This document shows positions 9,196 through 17,987 of a stretch of 64,000 nt of DNA, piece after piece (the first letter of the stretch is position 1; each line of letters starts with the position of its first letter). The notes beneath the pieces are model-generated. The model saw only the letters and a program-made list of their open reading frames with translations, ran no database searches and was not told the origin of the DNA. This DNA comes from Colwellia_A sp047621305 (lineage in GTDB: Bacteria; Pseudomonadota; Gammaproteobacteria; Enterobacterales; Alteromonadaceae): assembly GCA_047621305.1 (NCBI GenBank), contig JBLHNB010000002.1, positions 62,001 through 126,000 on the forward strand, in the 5' to 3' direction. The translations under genes and the position numbers were made by a program.

Positions 9196-10529
9196 TCTAA
9201 TTGACTTATTTTTGCGGTTATTTGACCATCTGAAATTTGCACCTTAATGTTATCACCCACTGCTAGTTCGTTTATTTTACTAATCACCTTTCCTTGGTTG
9301 TTTCTTGTGACACTGTAACCACGCGCTATGGTGGCTAGTGGACTTACTAGGTGTAATTGCTCAATAATATGTGCAAATTGTTGTGAGCGTAACTCTTGAC
9401 CTCGTTGTATCGTTATCTTTAGCCGCTGTTCAAGTTGTTTGAGTAAGGTTAATTTTTCACGAATTTGCGTTACAGGACCCGTTGCCGATAAACGTTGCTG
9501 AAGTAGCTTAGGGCGTTGTTGAAAGCGCAGTTGTTCGTGTTTAATTATTTGCTTTAAACGTAAACTAAGTTCATCTAACTTTTGTTGTTGTAATTGCAGT
9601 TTTTGTGCAGGATGTAATAACGATAATCGTTGCTGTAAATTATGATTAAGTTGTTTATTATTGGAAAAATTATTTTTATGAGCAATTATAATACGCTGCT
9701 TAAGTACCTGTAGTTTATCTATCATCACCGTTAAATGATCAGCTGCCATTTCAGCTGCAGCTGAAGGTGTCGGTGCACGCATATCAGCCACAAAATCAGC
9801 GAGGGTGGTATCAACCTCGTGACCGACAGCGCTTATGGTTGGAATATGACTTTTATAAATAGCGCGCACCACGTCTTCTTCATTAAATGGCCATAAATCT
9901 TCTAATGAACCACCGCCTCGGCCAATGATCAAAACATCACATTCGTTACGAACATTGGCAAGTTCAATCGCTTGTACAATGTCGTAGTGAGCTTGATTGC
10001 CTTGTACTAACGTGGGGTAAATAATCACTTTAATTAAAGGGTTTCGGCGTTTCAGTACCGTTAAAATATCCTTAACGGCAGCCCCTGTCGCTGATGTAAC
10101 TATGCCTATTGATTTTATGTATTGCGGAATAAGCTGTTTATGGTGTTGAGAAAACAACCCTTCTGTATCTAACTTATTTTTTAGCTGTTCATATTTTTGT
10201 CTTAATAAACCTTCTCCAGCGTCTTCCATTAAGTCAATAATCAGCTGAAAGTCGCCTCTAGGTTCATATAAAGAAACTTTAGCTCTAACTAATACTTGTT
10301 GACCATTTCTTGGTGGACCGGTAAGCCTTACTCGACGATTGTTCCCTTTAAACATGGCACATTTTACTTGTGATTTATTATCTTTTAGCGATAAATACCA
10401 ATGGCCGGAGCTTGCTGCGATAAAATTAGATATTTCTCCACACAGCCATACCGTATTTAGTTCACTTTCTAACATGAACTTTACTTTCTTGGTGAGTTCA
10501 CTGACTTGTAAAATGTGTTGTTGGCTCAT
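9192..10529 (-). CDS. xseA: Exodeoxyribonuclease VII large subunit
   Basis: Large subunit of the bidirectional single-strand exonuclease ExoVII. An N-terminal OB-fold (VWLCGEISNF...GHWYLSLKD), the central catalytic domain (GIVTSATGAAVKDIL, IIGRGGGSLEDLWPFN, SAVGHEVDTTLADFVADMRAPTPSAAAE) and a Gln-rich coiled-coil tail are all visible. The 445-aa length is typical. It is divergent from guaB and convergent with the PilZ gene. The small subunit xseB is not in the window. Confidence 0.96.
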   Translation of the reverse strand: MSQQHILQVSELTKKVKFMLESELNTVWLCGEISNFIAASSGHWYLSLKDNKSQVKCAMFKGNNRRVRLTGPPRNGQQVLVRAKVSLYEPRGDFQLIIDLMEDAGEGLLRQKYEQLKNKLDTEGLFSQHHKQLIPQYIKSIGIVTSATGAAVKDILTVLKRRNPLIKVIIYPTLVQGNQAHYDIVQAIELANVRNECDVLIIGRGGGSLEDLWPFNEEDVVRAIYKSHIPTISAVGHEVDTTLADFVADMRAPTPSAAAEMAADHLTVMIDKLQVLKQRIIIAHKNNFSNNKQLNHNLQQRLSLLHPAQKLQLQQQKLDELSLRLKQIIKHEQLRFQQRPKLLQQRLSATGPVTQIREKLTLLKQLEQRLKITIQRGQELRSQQFAHIIEQLHLVSPLATIARGYSVTRNNQGKVISKINELAVGDNIKVQISDGQITAKISQLD

Positions 10530-10685
10530 AAATATTTAATCTTTTGTGATTTCGTCACTGTTTTTCAGCATATTATAAGTTTTTATACAAAATAATGAAA
10601 TTTAAGTTTACCTAAAAGGTGAAAACGGTTAAAATTCTTTCGCAATATTTCCTCCCTAACCAAACCTTTTTAGAGAGATGTTGCG

Positions 10686-12158
10686 ATGCTACGAATTGCT
10701 CAAGAAGCACTAACTTTTGATGATGTTTTACTTATACCAGCTCACTCAAATGTACTCCCACACACGGCCGATTTAAAAACTAAATTAACCCGTAAAATTA
10801 ATTTAAACGTACCTATGGTTTCTGCGTCGATGGACACAGTAACTGAAGCACGTTTAGCGATAACCTTAGCGCAAGAAGGCGGCTTAGGTTTTATCCACAA
10901 AAACATGACCATTGCCGAACAAGCAGCTAACGTATTAAAAGTTAAAAAATACGAAAGCGGTATTGTTTCTGATCCCGTCACCGTAAATGCTGACTTTACT
11001 ATTGAAGCGGTTATGCATAAAGCTGATGATTTAGGATTTTCTGGTTTTCCAGTCGTTGATGATAATAACAACCTTGTCGGTATTATTACCGGTCGTGATT
11101 TACGTTTTGAAACAGACTTAACTAAGCCTGTTTCTGCATTAATGACCACTAAAGAAAACCTGATCACTGTGCAAGAAGGCGCTGCTCGAGCAGAAATTTT
11201 AGGCTTGATGCATGAAAACCGTATTGAAAAAATATTAGTAGTTGATGATGCTTTTAAACTTACGGGTTTGATCACAGCTAAAGATTATCAAAAAGCAGAG
11301 AGTAAACCCAATGCTTGTAAAGATGAATTAGGCCGTTTACGTGTAGGTGCAGCTGTTGGCGTTGGCGCAGGTACTGATGAACGTATAGATGCCTTAGTTG
11401 CTGCAGGTGTTGATGTATTATTAATTGATACATCACATGGTCATTCACAAGGTGTTTTAGACCGTGTAAAAGAAGCACGAAAAAAATACCCAGACTTACA
11501 AATTATTGCCGGTAACGTAGCAACGGCATCTGGTGCAAAAGCCATGGCTGATGCGGGTGTTGATGCTGTTAAAGTCGGCATCGGCCCAGGTTCTATTTGT
11601 ACCACACGTATCGTTACAGGTGTTGGTGTGCCACAGTTAACCGCTATTTCAAATGCTGTTGAAGGCTTAAAAGGCACGGGTATTCCAGTTATTGCTGATG
11701 GTGGTATTCGCTTTTCGGGTGATATTGCTAAAGCTTTAGTTGCAGGCGCGCATTGTGTCATGGTTGGCAGTATGTTGGCTGGTACAGAAGAAGCCCCTGG
11801 TGAAGTTGAGCTTTATCAAGGTCGTTACTACAAATCTTACCGTGGCATGGGATCGTTAGGTGCTATGGCGCAAAAAGATGGTTCTAGTGACCGTTACTTC
11901 CAAAAATCTGAAGGCGAAGCAGACAAATTAGTACCAGAAGGTATTGAAGGTCGTGTCGCTTATAAAGGCCCTGTAGCGGCAATTATTCATCAGCAAATGG
12001 GTGGCTTACGTTCATCAATGGGCTTAACGGGCTCAAAAGATATTGAAACCATGCGTACCAAGCCTGAGTTTATGAAAATTACCTCAGCAGGAATGGGCGA
12101 ATCACATGTACATGATGTGACCATCACTAAAGAAGCACCAAATTATAGAACAGGTTAA
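10686..12158 (+). CDS. guaB: Inosine-5'-monophosphate dehydrogenase
   Basis: Oxidises IMP to XMP with NAD, the first committed step of GMP synthesis. The (beta/alpha)8 barrel is split by two CBS domains (about residues 90-205: GFSGFPVVDDNNNLVGIITGRDL). The catalytic loop GPGSICTTRIVTG with its nucleophilic Cys and the flap YRGMGSLGAM are present. The length of 490 aa is close to E. coli GuaB. It is followed by guaA at 230 bp. Confidence 0.97.
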   Translation: MLRIAQEALTFDDVLLIPAHSNVLPHTADLKTKLTRKINLNVPMVSASMDTVTEARLAITLAQEGGLGFIHKNMTIAEQAANVLKVKKYESGIVSDPVTVNADFTIEAVMHKADDLGFSGFPVVDDNNNLVGIITGRDLRFETDLTKPVSALMTTKENLITVQEGAARAEILGLMHENRIEKILVVDDAFKLTGLITAKDYQKAESKPNACKDELGRLRVGAAVGVGAGTDERIDALVAAGVDVLLIDTSHGHSQGVLDRVKEARKKYPDLQIIAGNVATASGAKAMADAGVDAVKVGIGPGSICTTRIVTGVGVPQLTAISNAVEGLKGTGIPVIADGGIRFSGDIAKALVAGAHCVMVGSMLAGTEEAPGEVELYQGRYYKSYRGMGSLGAMAQKDGSSDRYFQKSEGEADKLVPEGIEGRVAYKGPVAAIIHQQMGGLRSSMGLTGSKDIETMRTKPEFMKITSAGMGESHVHDVTITKEAPNYRTG

Positions 12159-12315
12159 ACGGAACAGTTTATTGCTGTGCTATTTAACGCAATAGCGGGT
12201 CCGAAGTGCTCACTGACTAACGTCAACTCGCTCTTCTTCTTTGCTCTAGCGCTAACTAGCTTGAATTAAACTATGCCTAATTGTTTTCGATATATTGGAA
12301 ACAAAACACATTCAA

Positions 12316-12350
12316 GCAGGCTGAGTTATACCCAACATAACTCAGCCTGC
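12316..12350. repeat. Perfect 14-bp inverted repeat between guaB and guaA
   Basis: GCAGGCTGAGTTAT (12316-12329) and ATAACTCAGCCTGC (12337-12350) flank a 7-nt loop; TCATTTT follows. The stem is strong, but the T-run is weak. It may be a terminator or attenuator that adjusts guaA relative to guaB, or a REP-like element. The rest of the 230-bp spacer shows nothing recognisable. Confidence 0.75.
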
Positions 12351-12388
12351 TCATTTTAAAAATGTACAAATACAAGTAGGAAAACAAC

Positions 12389-13966
12389 ATGAGTAAAGAC
12401 ATTCATGATCACCGAATACTGATATTAGATTTTGGTTCGCAATACACCCAACTTATTGCACGTCGCGTACGTGAAATTGGCGTTTACTGTGAACTTTGGT
12501 CTTGGGATGTAACGCAAGACCAAATTAAAGGATTTAATCCAACAGGTATTATCCTTGCCGGTGGCCCAGAGTCAGTGACGATAGCTAACTCACCGCGCGC
12601 ACCTGAATATGTCTATACCGCTGGCGTACCTGTATTAGGTATTTGTTACGGCATGCAAACAATGGCTGAGCAACTTGGCGGTGGCGTTGAAAGTTCTACT
12701 CATAAAGAGTTTGGTTATGCTGCCGTTGAATTAATTGCTAAATCTGCATTATTTAATAATGTTGAAGACAGCATTGGTGCTAACGGTAATGCATTACTTG
12801 ACGTTTGGATGAGTCATGGCGATAAAGTATCGCGTATTCCTGAAGGCTTTGTTAGCGTTGCACAAACACCAAGTTGCGCATATGGCGCAATGGCCAACGA
12901 AGAAAAAAAATTCTACGGCGTACAATTTCACCCAGAAGTAACACACACTAAACAAGGTTTACGTATTTTAGAAAACTTTGTTGTTGAAATTTGTCAGTGT
13001 GAAAAATTATGGACTTCAGCATCAATCATTGATGATGCTATTGCCAAAATGAAAGAACAAGTGGGTGATGATGAAGTTATTCTTGGTCTTTCAGGTGGTG
13101 TAGATTCATCAGTTGTTGCTATGTTATTACATCGTGCGATTGGCGATAAATTAACGTGTGTATTTGTTGATAACGGCTTACTTCGTTTAGACGAAGGCCA
13201 GCAAGTCATGGACATGTTTGGTGATCACTTCGGTTTGAATATCATTAAAATTGAAGCTGAAGAACGATTTTTAAATCGTTTAGCGGGTGAAAGTGAGCCA
13301 GAAGCAAAACGTAAGATTATCGGTAATGTCTTTATTGATGTTTTTGAAGAAGAATCGAACAAGCTTGAAAATGCGAAATGGTTAGCACAAGGTACTATTT
13401 ATCCTGATGTTATTGAATCAGCAGCTTCAGCTACCGGCAAAGCACATGTGATTAAATCGCACCATAACGTTGGCGGTTTACCTGATTACATGAAATTAGG
13501 CTTAGTTGAACCGTTACGTGAATTATTTAAAGACGAAGTACGTAAAATTGGCTTAGAGCTAGGCTTGCCTTATGACATGCTTTACCGTCACCCGTTCCCT
13601 GGACCTGGTTTAGGAGTACGTATTTTAGGTGAAGTGAAAAAAGAATATGCTGATTTATTACGCCGTGCTGATGCCATCTTCATTGAAGAATTACACAAAC
13701 ACGACTTATACAAAAAAGTAAGCCAAGCCTTTACTGTCTTTTTACCGGTACGTTCTGTTGGTGTTATGGGTGATGCCCGTAAATATGATTGGGTGGTAAG
13801 TTTACGCTGTGTTGAAACTATCGACTTTATGACAGCGCGTTGGTCACATTTACCCTATGATTTCTTAGGATTGGTTTCAAACCGTATTATTAATGAAGTT
13901 GATGGTATTTCACGCGTAGTTTACGATATTTCAGGTAAGCCGCCGGCCACGATTGAGTGGGAATAA
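12389..13966 (+). CDS. guaA: GMP synthase (glutamine-hydrolysing)
   Basis: Converts XMP to GMP using glutamine and ATP. The N-terminal class I amidotransferase domain has the nucleophile motif GICYGMQ and FHPEVTHT. The ATP pyrophosphatase domain has the P-loop LSGGVDSS, and the C-terminal dimerisation domain ends in KPPATIEWE, the universal GuaA terminus. It is 525 aa, as in E. coli. Confidence 0.98.
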   Translation: MSKDIHDHRILILDFGSQYTQLIARRVREIGVYCELWSWDVTQDQIKGFNPTGIILAGGPESVTIANSPRAPEYVYTAGVPVLGICYGMQTMAEQLGGGVESSTHKEFGYAAVELIAKSALFNNVEDSIGANGNALLDVWMSHGDKVSRIPEGFVSVAQTPSCAYGAMANEEKKFYGVQFHPEVTHTKQGLRILENFVVEICQCEKLWTSASIIDDAIAKMKEQVGDDEVILGLSGGVDSSVVAMLLHRAIGDKLTCVFVDNGLLRLDEGQQVMDMFGDHFGLNIIKIEAEERFLNRLAGESEPEAKRKIIGNVFIDVFEEESNKLENAKWLAQGTIYPDVIESAASATGKAHVIKSHHNVGGLPDYMKLGLVEPLRELFKDEVRKIGLELGLPYDMLYRHPFPGPGLGVRILGEVKKEYADLLRRADAIFIEELHKHDLYKKVSQAFTVFLPVRSVGVMGDARKYDWVVSLRCVETIDFMTARWSHLPYDFLGLVSNRIINEVDGISRVVYDISGKPPATIEWE

Positions 13967-14002
13967 TTTAGTTAACTGATGTTTTAATTCTTTATAATTA
14001 CT

Positions 14003-14037
14003 AATATAAACTTTAAGCAATACTTAAAGTTTATATT
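14003..14037. repeat. A/T-rich perfect inverted repeat downstream of guaA
   Basis: AATATAAACTTTAAG and CTTAAAGTTTATATT form a perfect 15-bp stem with a 5-nt loop, 36 bp after the guaA stop. There is no T-run after it, so termination is possible but not certain. The remaining 240 bp before the next gene are A/T-rich with no feature I can name. Confidence 0.6.
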
Positions 14038-14280
14038 TCGACAAACCCCAAAGTTTAAATCATTGGTTTTTTTACGGACTAGCGCTTCAAATCTATGTGC
14101 ATTTAGTTTGAGTTGTTGTGTATACATTCAACTTTAGGTGTCAGTAAATTTTACAGTTAGCCTTTTATAAATTTGATATAAAAATTCAATCACTTGTTAA
14201 GTAAGGTGTTTTTTCTTTTGGCTTACTTATTGCCTATACATTGCACTGCATTACATTAAATTAACATACGAGTAACGAAT

Positions 14281-14901
14281 ATGAGAAAGATTTTATTAAC
14301 AACATTAGCATGCTTATTAAGTATCAGCGTAAATGCATCAATCATTACCGAATCATTTACAGGTGTTTTTGATAACGACGATAGCCGTTTTTACATTACT
14401 TTTGATGTTACTCAGGATAACTCAATTATAGACTTTACGAGTTTGGGTTATGCTGGAGGCGTAAATGGCGATGGTGCCACAATCGCTGATGGTGGTTTTG
14501 ACACACAATTATTTTTATTTGGTTCATCTGGTTTTTTAGTCATGGATGATGATAATGATGAAGGTCATGGACCTGGGCCTGGTACAATTTCAGCCTCAAG
14601 TCAATACTCATATGATGCTTTTATCAGGCGTGATTTAAATATTGGTTCGTATACAATCGTACTAACACAATATAATAACGACTTTATTTCTGGTGATTTA
14701 CTTACAGGAGTTTGGCAGGGGTCAGATGAAACAAATTTTGACGGTCGTACGTCATTTTATGCTTTAGATATTTCAGGTGAAAACTTAACCAATGTTGGTG
14801 GTGTTGGTCATAATACAACGACTGTACCAGAACCAGGTTCGATTGCTTTATTAGGTTTAGCAATCTGTGGATTAGCGACTCGTCGTAAACTCTTTAAATA
14901 G
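14281..14901 (+). CDS. PEP-CTERM exported protein (DVUA0089-like)
   Basis: The 206-residue product has a signal peptide (MRKILLTTLACLLSISVNAS), an acidic Gly/Asp-rich body, and a C-terminal sorting signal: V-P-E-P-G-S at residues 182-187, a hydrophobic helix, then TRRKLFK. PEP-CTERM proteins are cleaved by an exosortase, usually in EPS-producing bacteria. The body (GGFDTQLFLF, IVLTQYNNDF, GRTSFYALDI) resembles the DVUA0089 group of such proteins. No exosortase or EPS locus is in the window. Function is unknown. Confidence 0.8.
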   Translation: MRKILLTTLACLLSISVNASIITESFTGVFDNDDSRFYITFDVTQDNSIIDFTSLGYAGGVNGDGATIADGGFDTQLFLFGSSGFLVMDDDNDEGHGPGPGTISASSQYSYDAFIRRDLNIGSYTIVLTQYNNDFISGDLLTGVWQGSDETNFDGRTSFYALDISGENLTNVGGVGHNTTTVPEPGSIALLGLAICGLATRRKLFK

Positions 14902-14928
14902 AGTATATCGTTACTACTTTACGAATAC

Positions 14929-14955
14929 AGCCTTGCATTATGCAGGGCTTTTTTA
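14929..14955 (+). terminator. Terminator after PEP-CTERM gene
   Basis: The stem AGCCTTGCA / TGCAGGGCT (14929-14937 and 14941-14949) with one G-T pair is followed by TTTTTT. Confidence 0.8.
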
Positions 14956-14999
14956 ATTTTATATGTATAATATTACTGAAATTTATACTGAGAAGCATA

Positions 15000-15350
15000 A
15001 TGACTATCGAAAGAATTGATACAAAACAACGCATGAGCCGTATCGTAAAACATAAGGGGACTATTTATTTATGTGGACAAGTTGCAGCAGATGCCAGTAA
15101 AGACATTACCGAACAAACCCAAACGATGTTAGACAAAGTTGAAACGTTACTTGGTCAAGCAGGAAGTTCAAAAGAGCATATGTTATCAGCGACTATTTAC
15201 CTGAAAACCATGACGGATTTTGCTGAAATGAATGCTGTTTGGGATGCGTGGATCCCGGAAGGTTTTGCGCCGGCTCGAGCATGTGTGCAAGCGGCGATGG
15301 CACGCGATGTTTTATTAGTTGAGATATCTGTTGTTGCAGCTGAAATTTAA
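15000..15350 (+). CDS. RidA-family (YjgF/YER057c/UK114) protein
   Basis: Small trimeric enamine/imine deaminase family. The conserved segments GTIYLCGQVAADASKDITEQTQTMLDKVE and ARACVQAAMARDVLLVEI match; the active-site Arg is the R of PARACVQA. The frame is open from 14940, but ATG 15000, after GAGAAGC, gives MTIERIDTKQRMS and the usual short length (116 aa). The E. coli RidA signature differs, so this is probably one of the Rid subfamilies rather than RidA itself. Confidence 0.85.
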   Translation: MTIERIDTKQRMSRIVKHKGTIYLCGQVAADASKDITEQTQTMLDKVETLLGQAGSSKEHMLSATIYLKTMTDFAEMNAVWDAWIPEGFAPARACVQAAMARDVLLVEISVVAAEI

Positions 15351-15502
15351 TCAGTATCTTGGCATTCTAAAGTAACGTTACAAAGTATGTTTATAAGGTG
15401 ATGTTTCTATAGTAAAAACTTGCGTTAATCTAAGTTTTTACTAAGCTTAAATTGTAATGAAATATCTTTAATCAATACTAATTTAATTAGGAAAAATACT
15501 CT

Positions 15503-15838
15503 ATGAATTTACTTAAGCACCCTGTAAAACTGGCTATTATTGGATTTTCTTTGTCAGCATTGTCAACCAGTGTATTAGCTGAAGATGAAGTACCTTATTC
15601 AACTGAAGGTTACTGTTTGTCAAAAAAAGCAGGTGATAGTGACAACTATTTAAAGGCTTACGCCAATAAATTAGGTCAAACGCCCAGTAAAAATGCGTGT
15701 AAATCGTTTAATGATTTTGTTGAAAATGTGCGTCCAAAAGATTGGGACTATCCTGGGGGGAAGCCATATCCAGGTAGTGTTTTACGTTTAACAACGAAAC
15801 AAATAGAAAAAATAAAAGCAGCTAAAAAAGAAAGTTAA
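15503..15838 (+). CDS. Small exported protein of unknown function
   Basis: 111 residues. The N terminus is a clear Sec signal peptide (LAIIGFSLSALSTSVLA, predicted cleavage after VLA), leaving a mature protein of about 84 residues with two Cys that could pair. It is rich in Lys at the C terminus. I recognise no domain. It is monocistronic, with AGGAAAAA upstream and its own terminator downstream. A periplasmic or secreted location is inferred. Confidence 0.75.
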   Translation: MNLLKHPVKLAIIGFSLSALSTSVLAEDEVPYSTEGYCLSKKAGDSDNYLKAYANKLGQTPSKNACKSFNDFVENVRPKDWDYPGGKPYPGSVLRLTTKQIEKIKAAKKES

Positions 15839-15849
15839 GAAAGACGTTT

Positions 15850-15880
15850 AACCCCATATCTTTGAGTATGGGGTTTTCAT
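15850..15880 (+). terminator. Terminator after the 111-aa exported protein
   Basis: AACCCCATA / TATGGGGTT (15850-15858 and 15867-15875) form a perfect 9-bp stem followed by TTCATTTTT. Confidence 0.8.
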
Positions 15881-15913
15881 TTTTAAAGAAAATATTTTAG
15901 CGCGGCTGCATTA

Positions 15914-16132
15914 TCAAAGAGCTAGCTCAATAACCATTTCTTTTAACTCATCTTTAGAGATGGAATTATCATGGTTTTTGTCAAAACGATGAAAAATTGT
16001 CTCACACATGCGAATGCCTTTATCTTGTAATAATACATCGATAAGTTCAACAAATTCAGTGCGGTTAATTGCGCCGTCTTTGTCTACATCAAATACTTCA
16101 AATAATTCATCAACCCACTGATTAATTTCCAT
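15914..16132 (-). CDS. EF-hand calcium-binding protein
   Basis: A 72-residue calmodulin-like protein with two EF-hand loops: DVDKDGAINRTE (canonical D-x-D-x-D-G-x-I-x-x-x-E) and DKNHDNSISKDE. It has no signal peptide, so it is cytoplasmic. The frame can start at 16147, but an AGAGGA site lies six bases before ATG 16132, which gives MEINQWVDELF. Calcium binding is expected from the loops; the partner is unknown. Confidence 0.82.
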   Translation of the reverse strand: MEINQWVDELFEVFDVDKDGAINRTEFVELIDVLLQDKGIRMCETIFHRFDKNHDNSISKDELKEMVIELAL

Positions 16133-16147
16133 CAGTTTTCCTCTCAT

Positions 16148-16482
16148 CTGTAAAAATACACCTTATTAGAAGACTTTATCGTTAAAGTTGCTGCTTGGGA
16201 ATGTTTAATTACAACTTTTTAGTTTCCATTACGGATTTGTGATGGCAGTTGTGCTTTTTCAACTGTAACTTTGGGTGCAACATTATATTGACAGTTAAAA
16301 TAATAAAACAGTTTTTTCAGTGATAGCCATTATAGAAAGGGCTGCTATAATATTGTCAATTATTGAATATCTGGTTTTAGTGCATAGAACAGAGCAACAT
16401 ATAGCACTATATCAATATGTTGCCAGTTAATGACTCGCTCTAGATGTTCATAAAAATTAATAATCAGGAGTTATTTTAGATA
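16148..16482. other. 335-bp intergenic region upstream of fahA
   Basis: A/T-rich spacer between the divergent EF-hand gene and fahA. It must hold promoters for both. I see no TyrR-type palindrome or other operator I can support. AGGAGT at 16465-16470 is the probable fahA ribosome site. Confidence 0.4.
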
Positions 16483-17805
16483 ATGTCTAACGAAAATGTT
16501 CTTAATGAAACACATAATCCCGCGCTAGTTAGTTGGGTTAGTTCTGCTAATCAAACGAATACTGACTTCCCTATTCAAAATTTACCTTTTGGTATTTTTA
16601 AAGTTGCTGGTACTGAGCAAGCTTTTCGAGGTGGTGTGGCAATAGGTGATCAAATTGTTGATCTATCTGCTGTAAGTGCATTGTCATTGTTTGAAGGGCT
16701 TGCTCAAAAGGCTGTTGAAGCCTGTACAGCGAGTGAATTAAATACTTTTATGGCAATGGGTAAAGAAGCGTGGAGTGCATTGCGTTTAGCCTTGTCAAAT
16801 GGCCTAAAAGAAGGCTCACCTATACAAGCACAATTAAGTGATTGTTTAGTAGCACAAGCTGATGTTGTTTATGCTATGCCTTGTCATATTGGTGACTACA
16901 CTGATTTTTATACATCTATCCATCATGCAACATCGGTAGGTAAAAAATTTCGTCCTGATAATCCCTTACTACCTAATTATAAGTGGATCCCTATTGGGTA
17001 TCATGGTCGTTCTTCTTCAATCGATGTATCTGGAACTTCTTTTAAACGCCCACAAGGCCAGACCAAAGCGCCAACAGCGACAGAGCCCTCTTTTGGGCCC
17101 TGTAAACGTTTAGATTATGAACTGGAAGTCGGCATTTTTATTGGTGCGGGTAATAATTTAGGCGAGCCTATTTCAATTGAAAACGCAGAAGACCATGTTT
17201 TTGGTATTTGTTTGTTTAATGATTGGTCGGCACGTGATATTCAAGGTTGGGAATATCAGCCGTTAGGGCCTTTTTTATCTAAAAGTTTTGCATCAACAGT
17301 TTCGCCTTGGATTGTAACCTCAGAAGCATTATCACCTTATAGAACTGAGTGGACGCGTGACGAAGCGGATCCTCAACCTATGCCATATTTAGAGTCAGTA
17401 AAAAATCGCACCAGTGGCTCATTTGATATTCAACTACAAGTTTTGTTAGAAACAAGCACCATGCGTGAGCAAAATCAAGCGGCTGTGCAGATGTCCCAGT
17501 CAAACTTTAATGACTCTTATTGGACGGTTGCGCAAATGGTTGCTCATCATACCGTTAACGGCTGTAATTTAAGAGCAGGAGACATGTTTGGTAGTGGTAC
17601 GCAATCAGGCCCTAATCCTGAGCAAGCGGGTTCAATGTTAGAATTATCTAATGCGGGTGCTGAACCTATTACGTTACCAAACGGTGAGCAGCGTACTTTC
17701 TTAGAAGACGGTGACAATGTCATTATGAAAGGTTGGTGCCAAAAAGACGGTGCAGCACGTATTGGCTTTGGTGAAGTTAGCGCCTTAATACTACCTGCTG
17801 ACTAG
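16483..17805 (+). CDS. fahA: Fumarylacetoacetase
   Basis: Last step of tyrosine/homogentisate degradation: hydrolyses fumarylacetoacetate to fumarate and acetoacetate. The 440-aa length and the eukaryote-like motifs (PCHIGDYTDFYTSIHHATSVGKKFRP, RLDYELEVGIFIG with metal-binding acidic residues, FNDWSARDIQGWEYQPLGPFLSKSF, GSGTQSGP) are diagnostic. Unusually it stands alone: homogentisate dioxygenase and maleylacetoacetate isomerase genes are not adjacent. The GST gene at 23.3 kb does not look like a MaiA. Confidence 0.95.
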   Translation: MSNENVLNETHNPALVSWVSSANQTNTDFPIQNLPFGIFKVAGTEQAFRGGVAIGDQIVDLSAVSALSLFEGLAQKAVEACTASELNTFMAMGKEAWSALRLALSNGLKEGSPIQAQLSDCLVAQADVVYAMPCHIGDYTDFYTSIHHATSVGKKFRPDNPLLPNYKWIPIGYHGRSSSIDVSGTSFKRPQGQTKAPTATEPSFGPCKRLDYELEVGIFIGAGNNLGEPISIENAEDHVFGICLFNDWSARDIQGWEYQPLGPFLSKSFASTVSPWIVTSEALSPYRTEWTRDEADPQPMPYLESVKNRTSGSFDIQLQVLLETSTMREQNQAAVQMSQSNFNDSYWTVAQMVAHHTVNGCNLRAGDMFGSGTQSGPNPEQAGSMLELSNAGAEPITLPNGEQRTFLEDGDNVIMKGWCQKDGAARIGFGEVSALILPAD

Positions 17806-17824
17806 CTCTATTGGTACTTCCCCT

Positions 17825-17861
17825 AAAGCCTTGTTTATTAATTAATAAATAAGGCTTTTTT
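17825..17861 (+). terminator. Terminator after fahA
   Basis: AAAGCCTT (17825-17832) pairs with AAGGCTTT (17851-17858), with further A/T pairing in the loop and a T-run directly after. Confidence 0.8.
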
Positions 17862-17987
17862 ATTTCTAACCAGCCAAAGTAACAGCAAGTTATATTCGCT
17901 GTAATAATGCCTTTTCTCAATTCCTGACTATACTCAGTGTTTTATCCTTCCTGCCCAATTTAAAGATTAACGGAAAGTCTGTTATTC

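Noticed and set aside
10560..10685. PurR operator before guaB
   Set aside because: Only a weak GTGAAAACGGTTA-like stretch is present; it does not match the PurR palindrome well enough to report.
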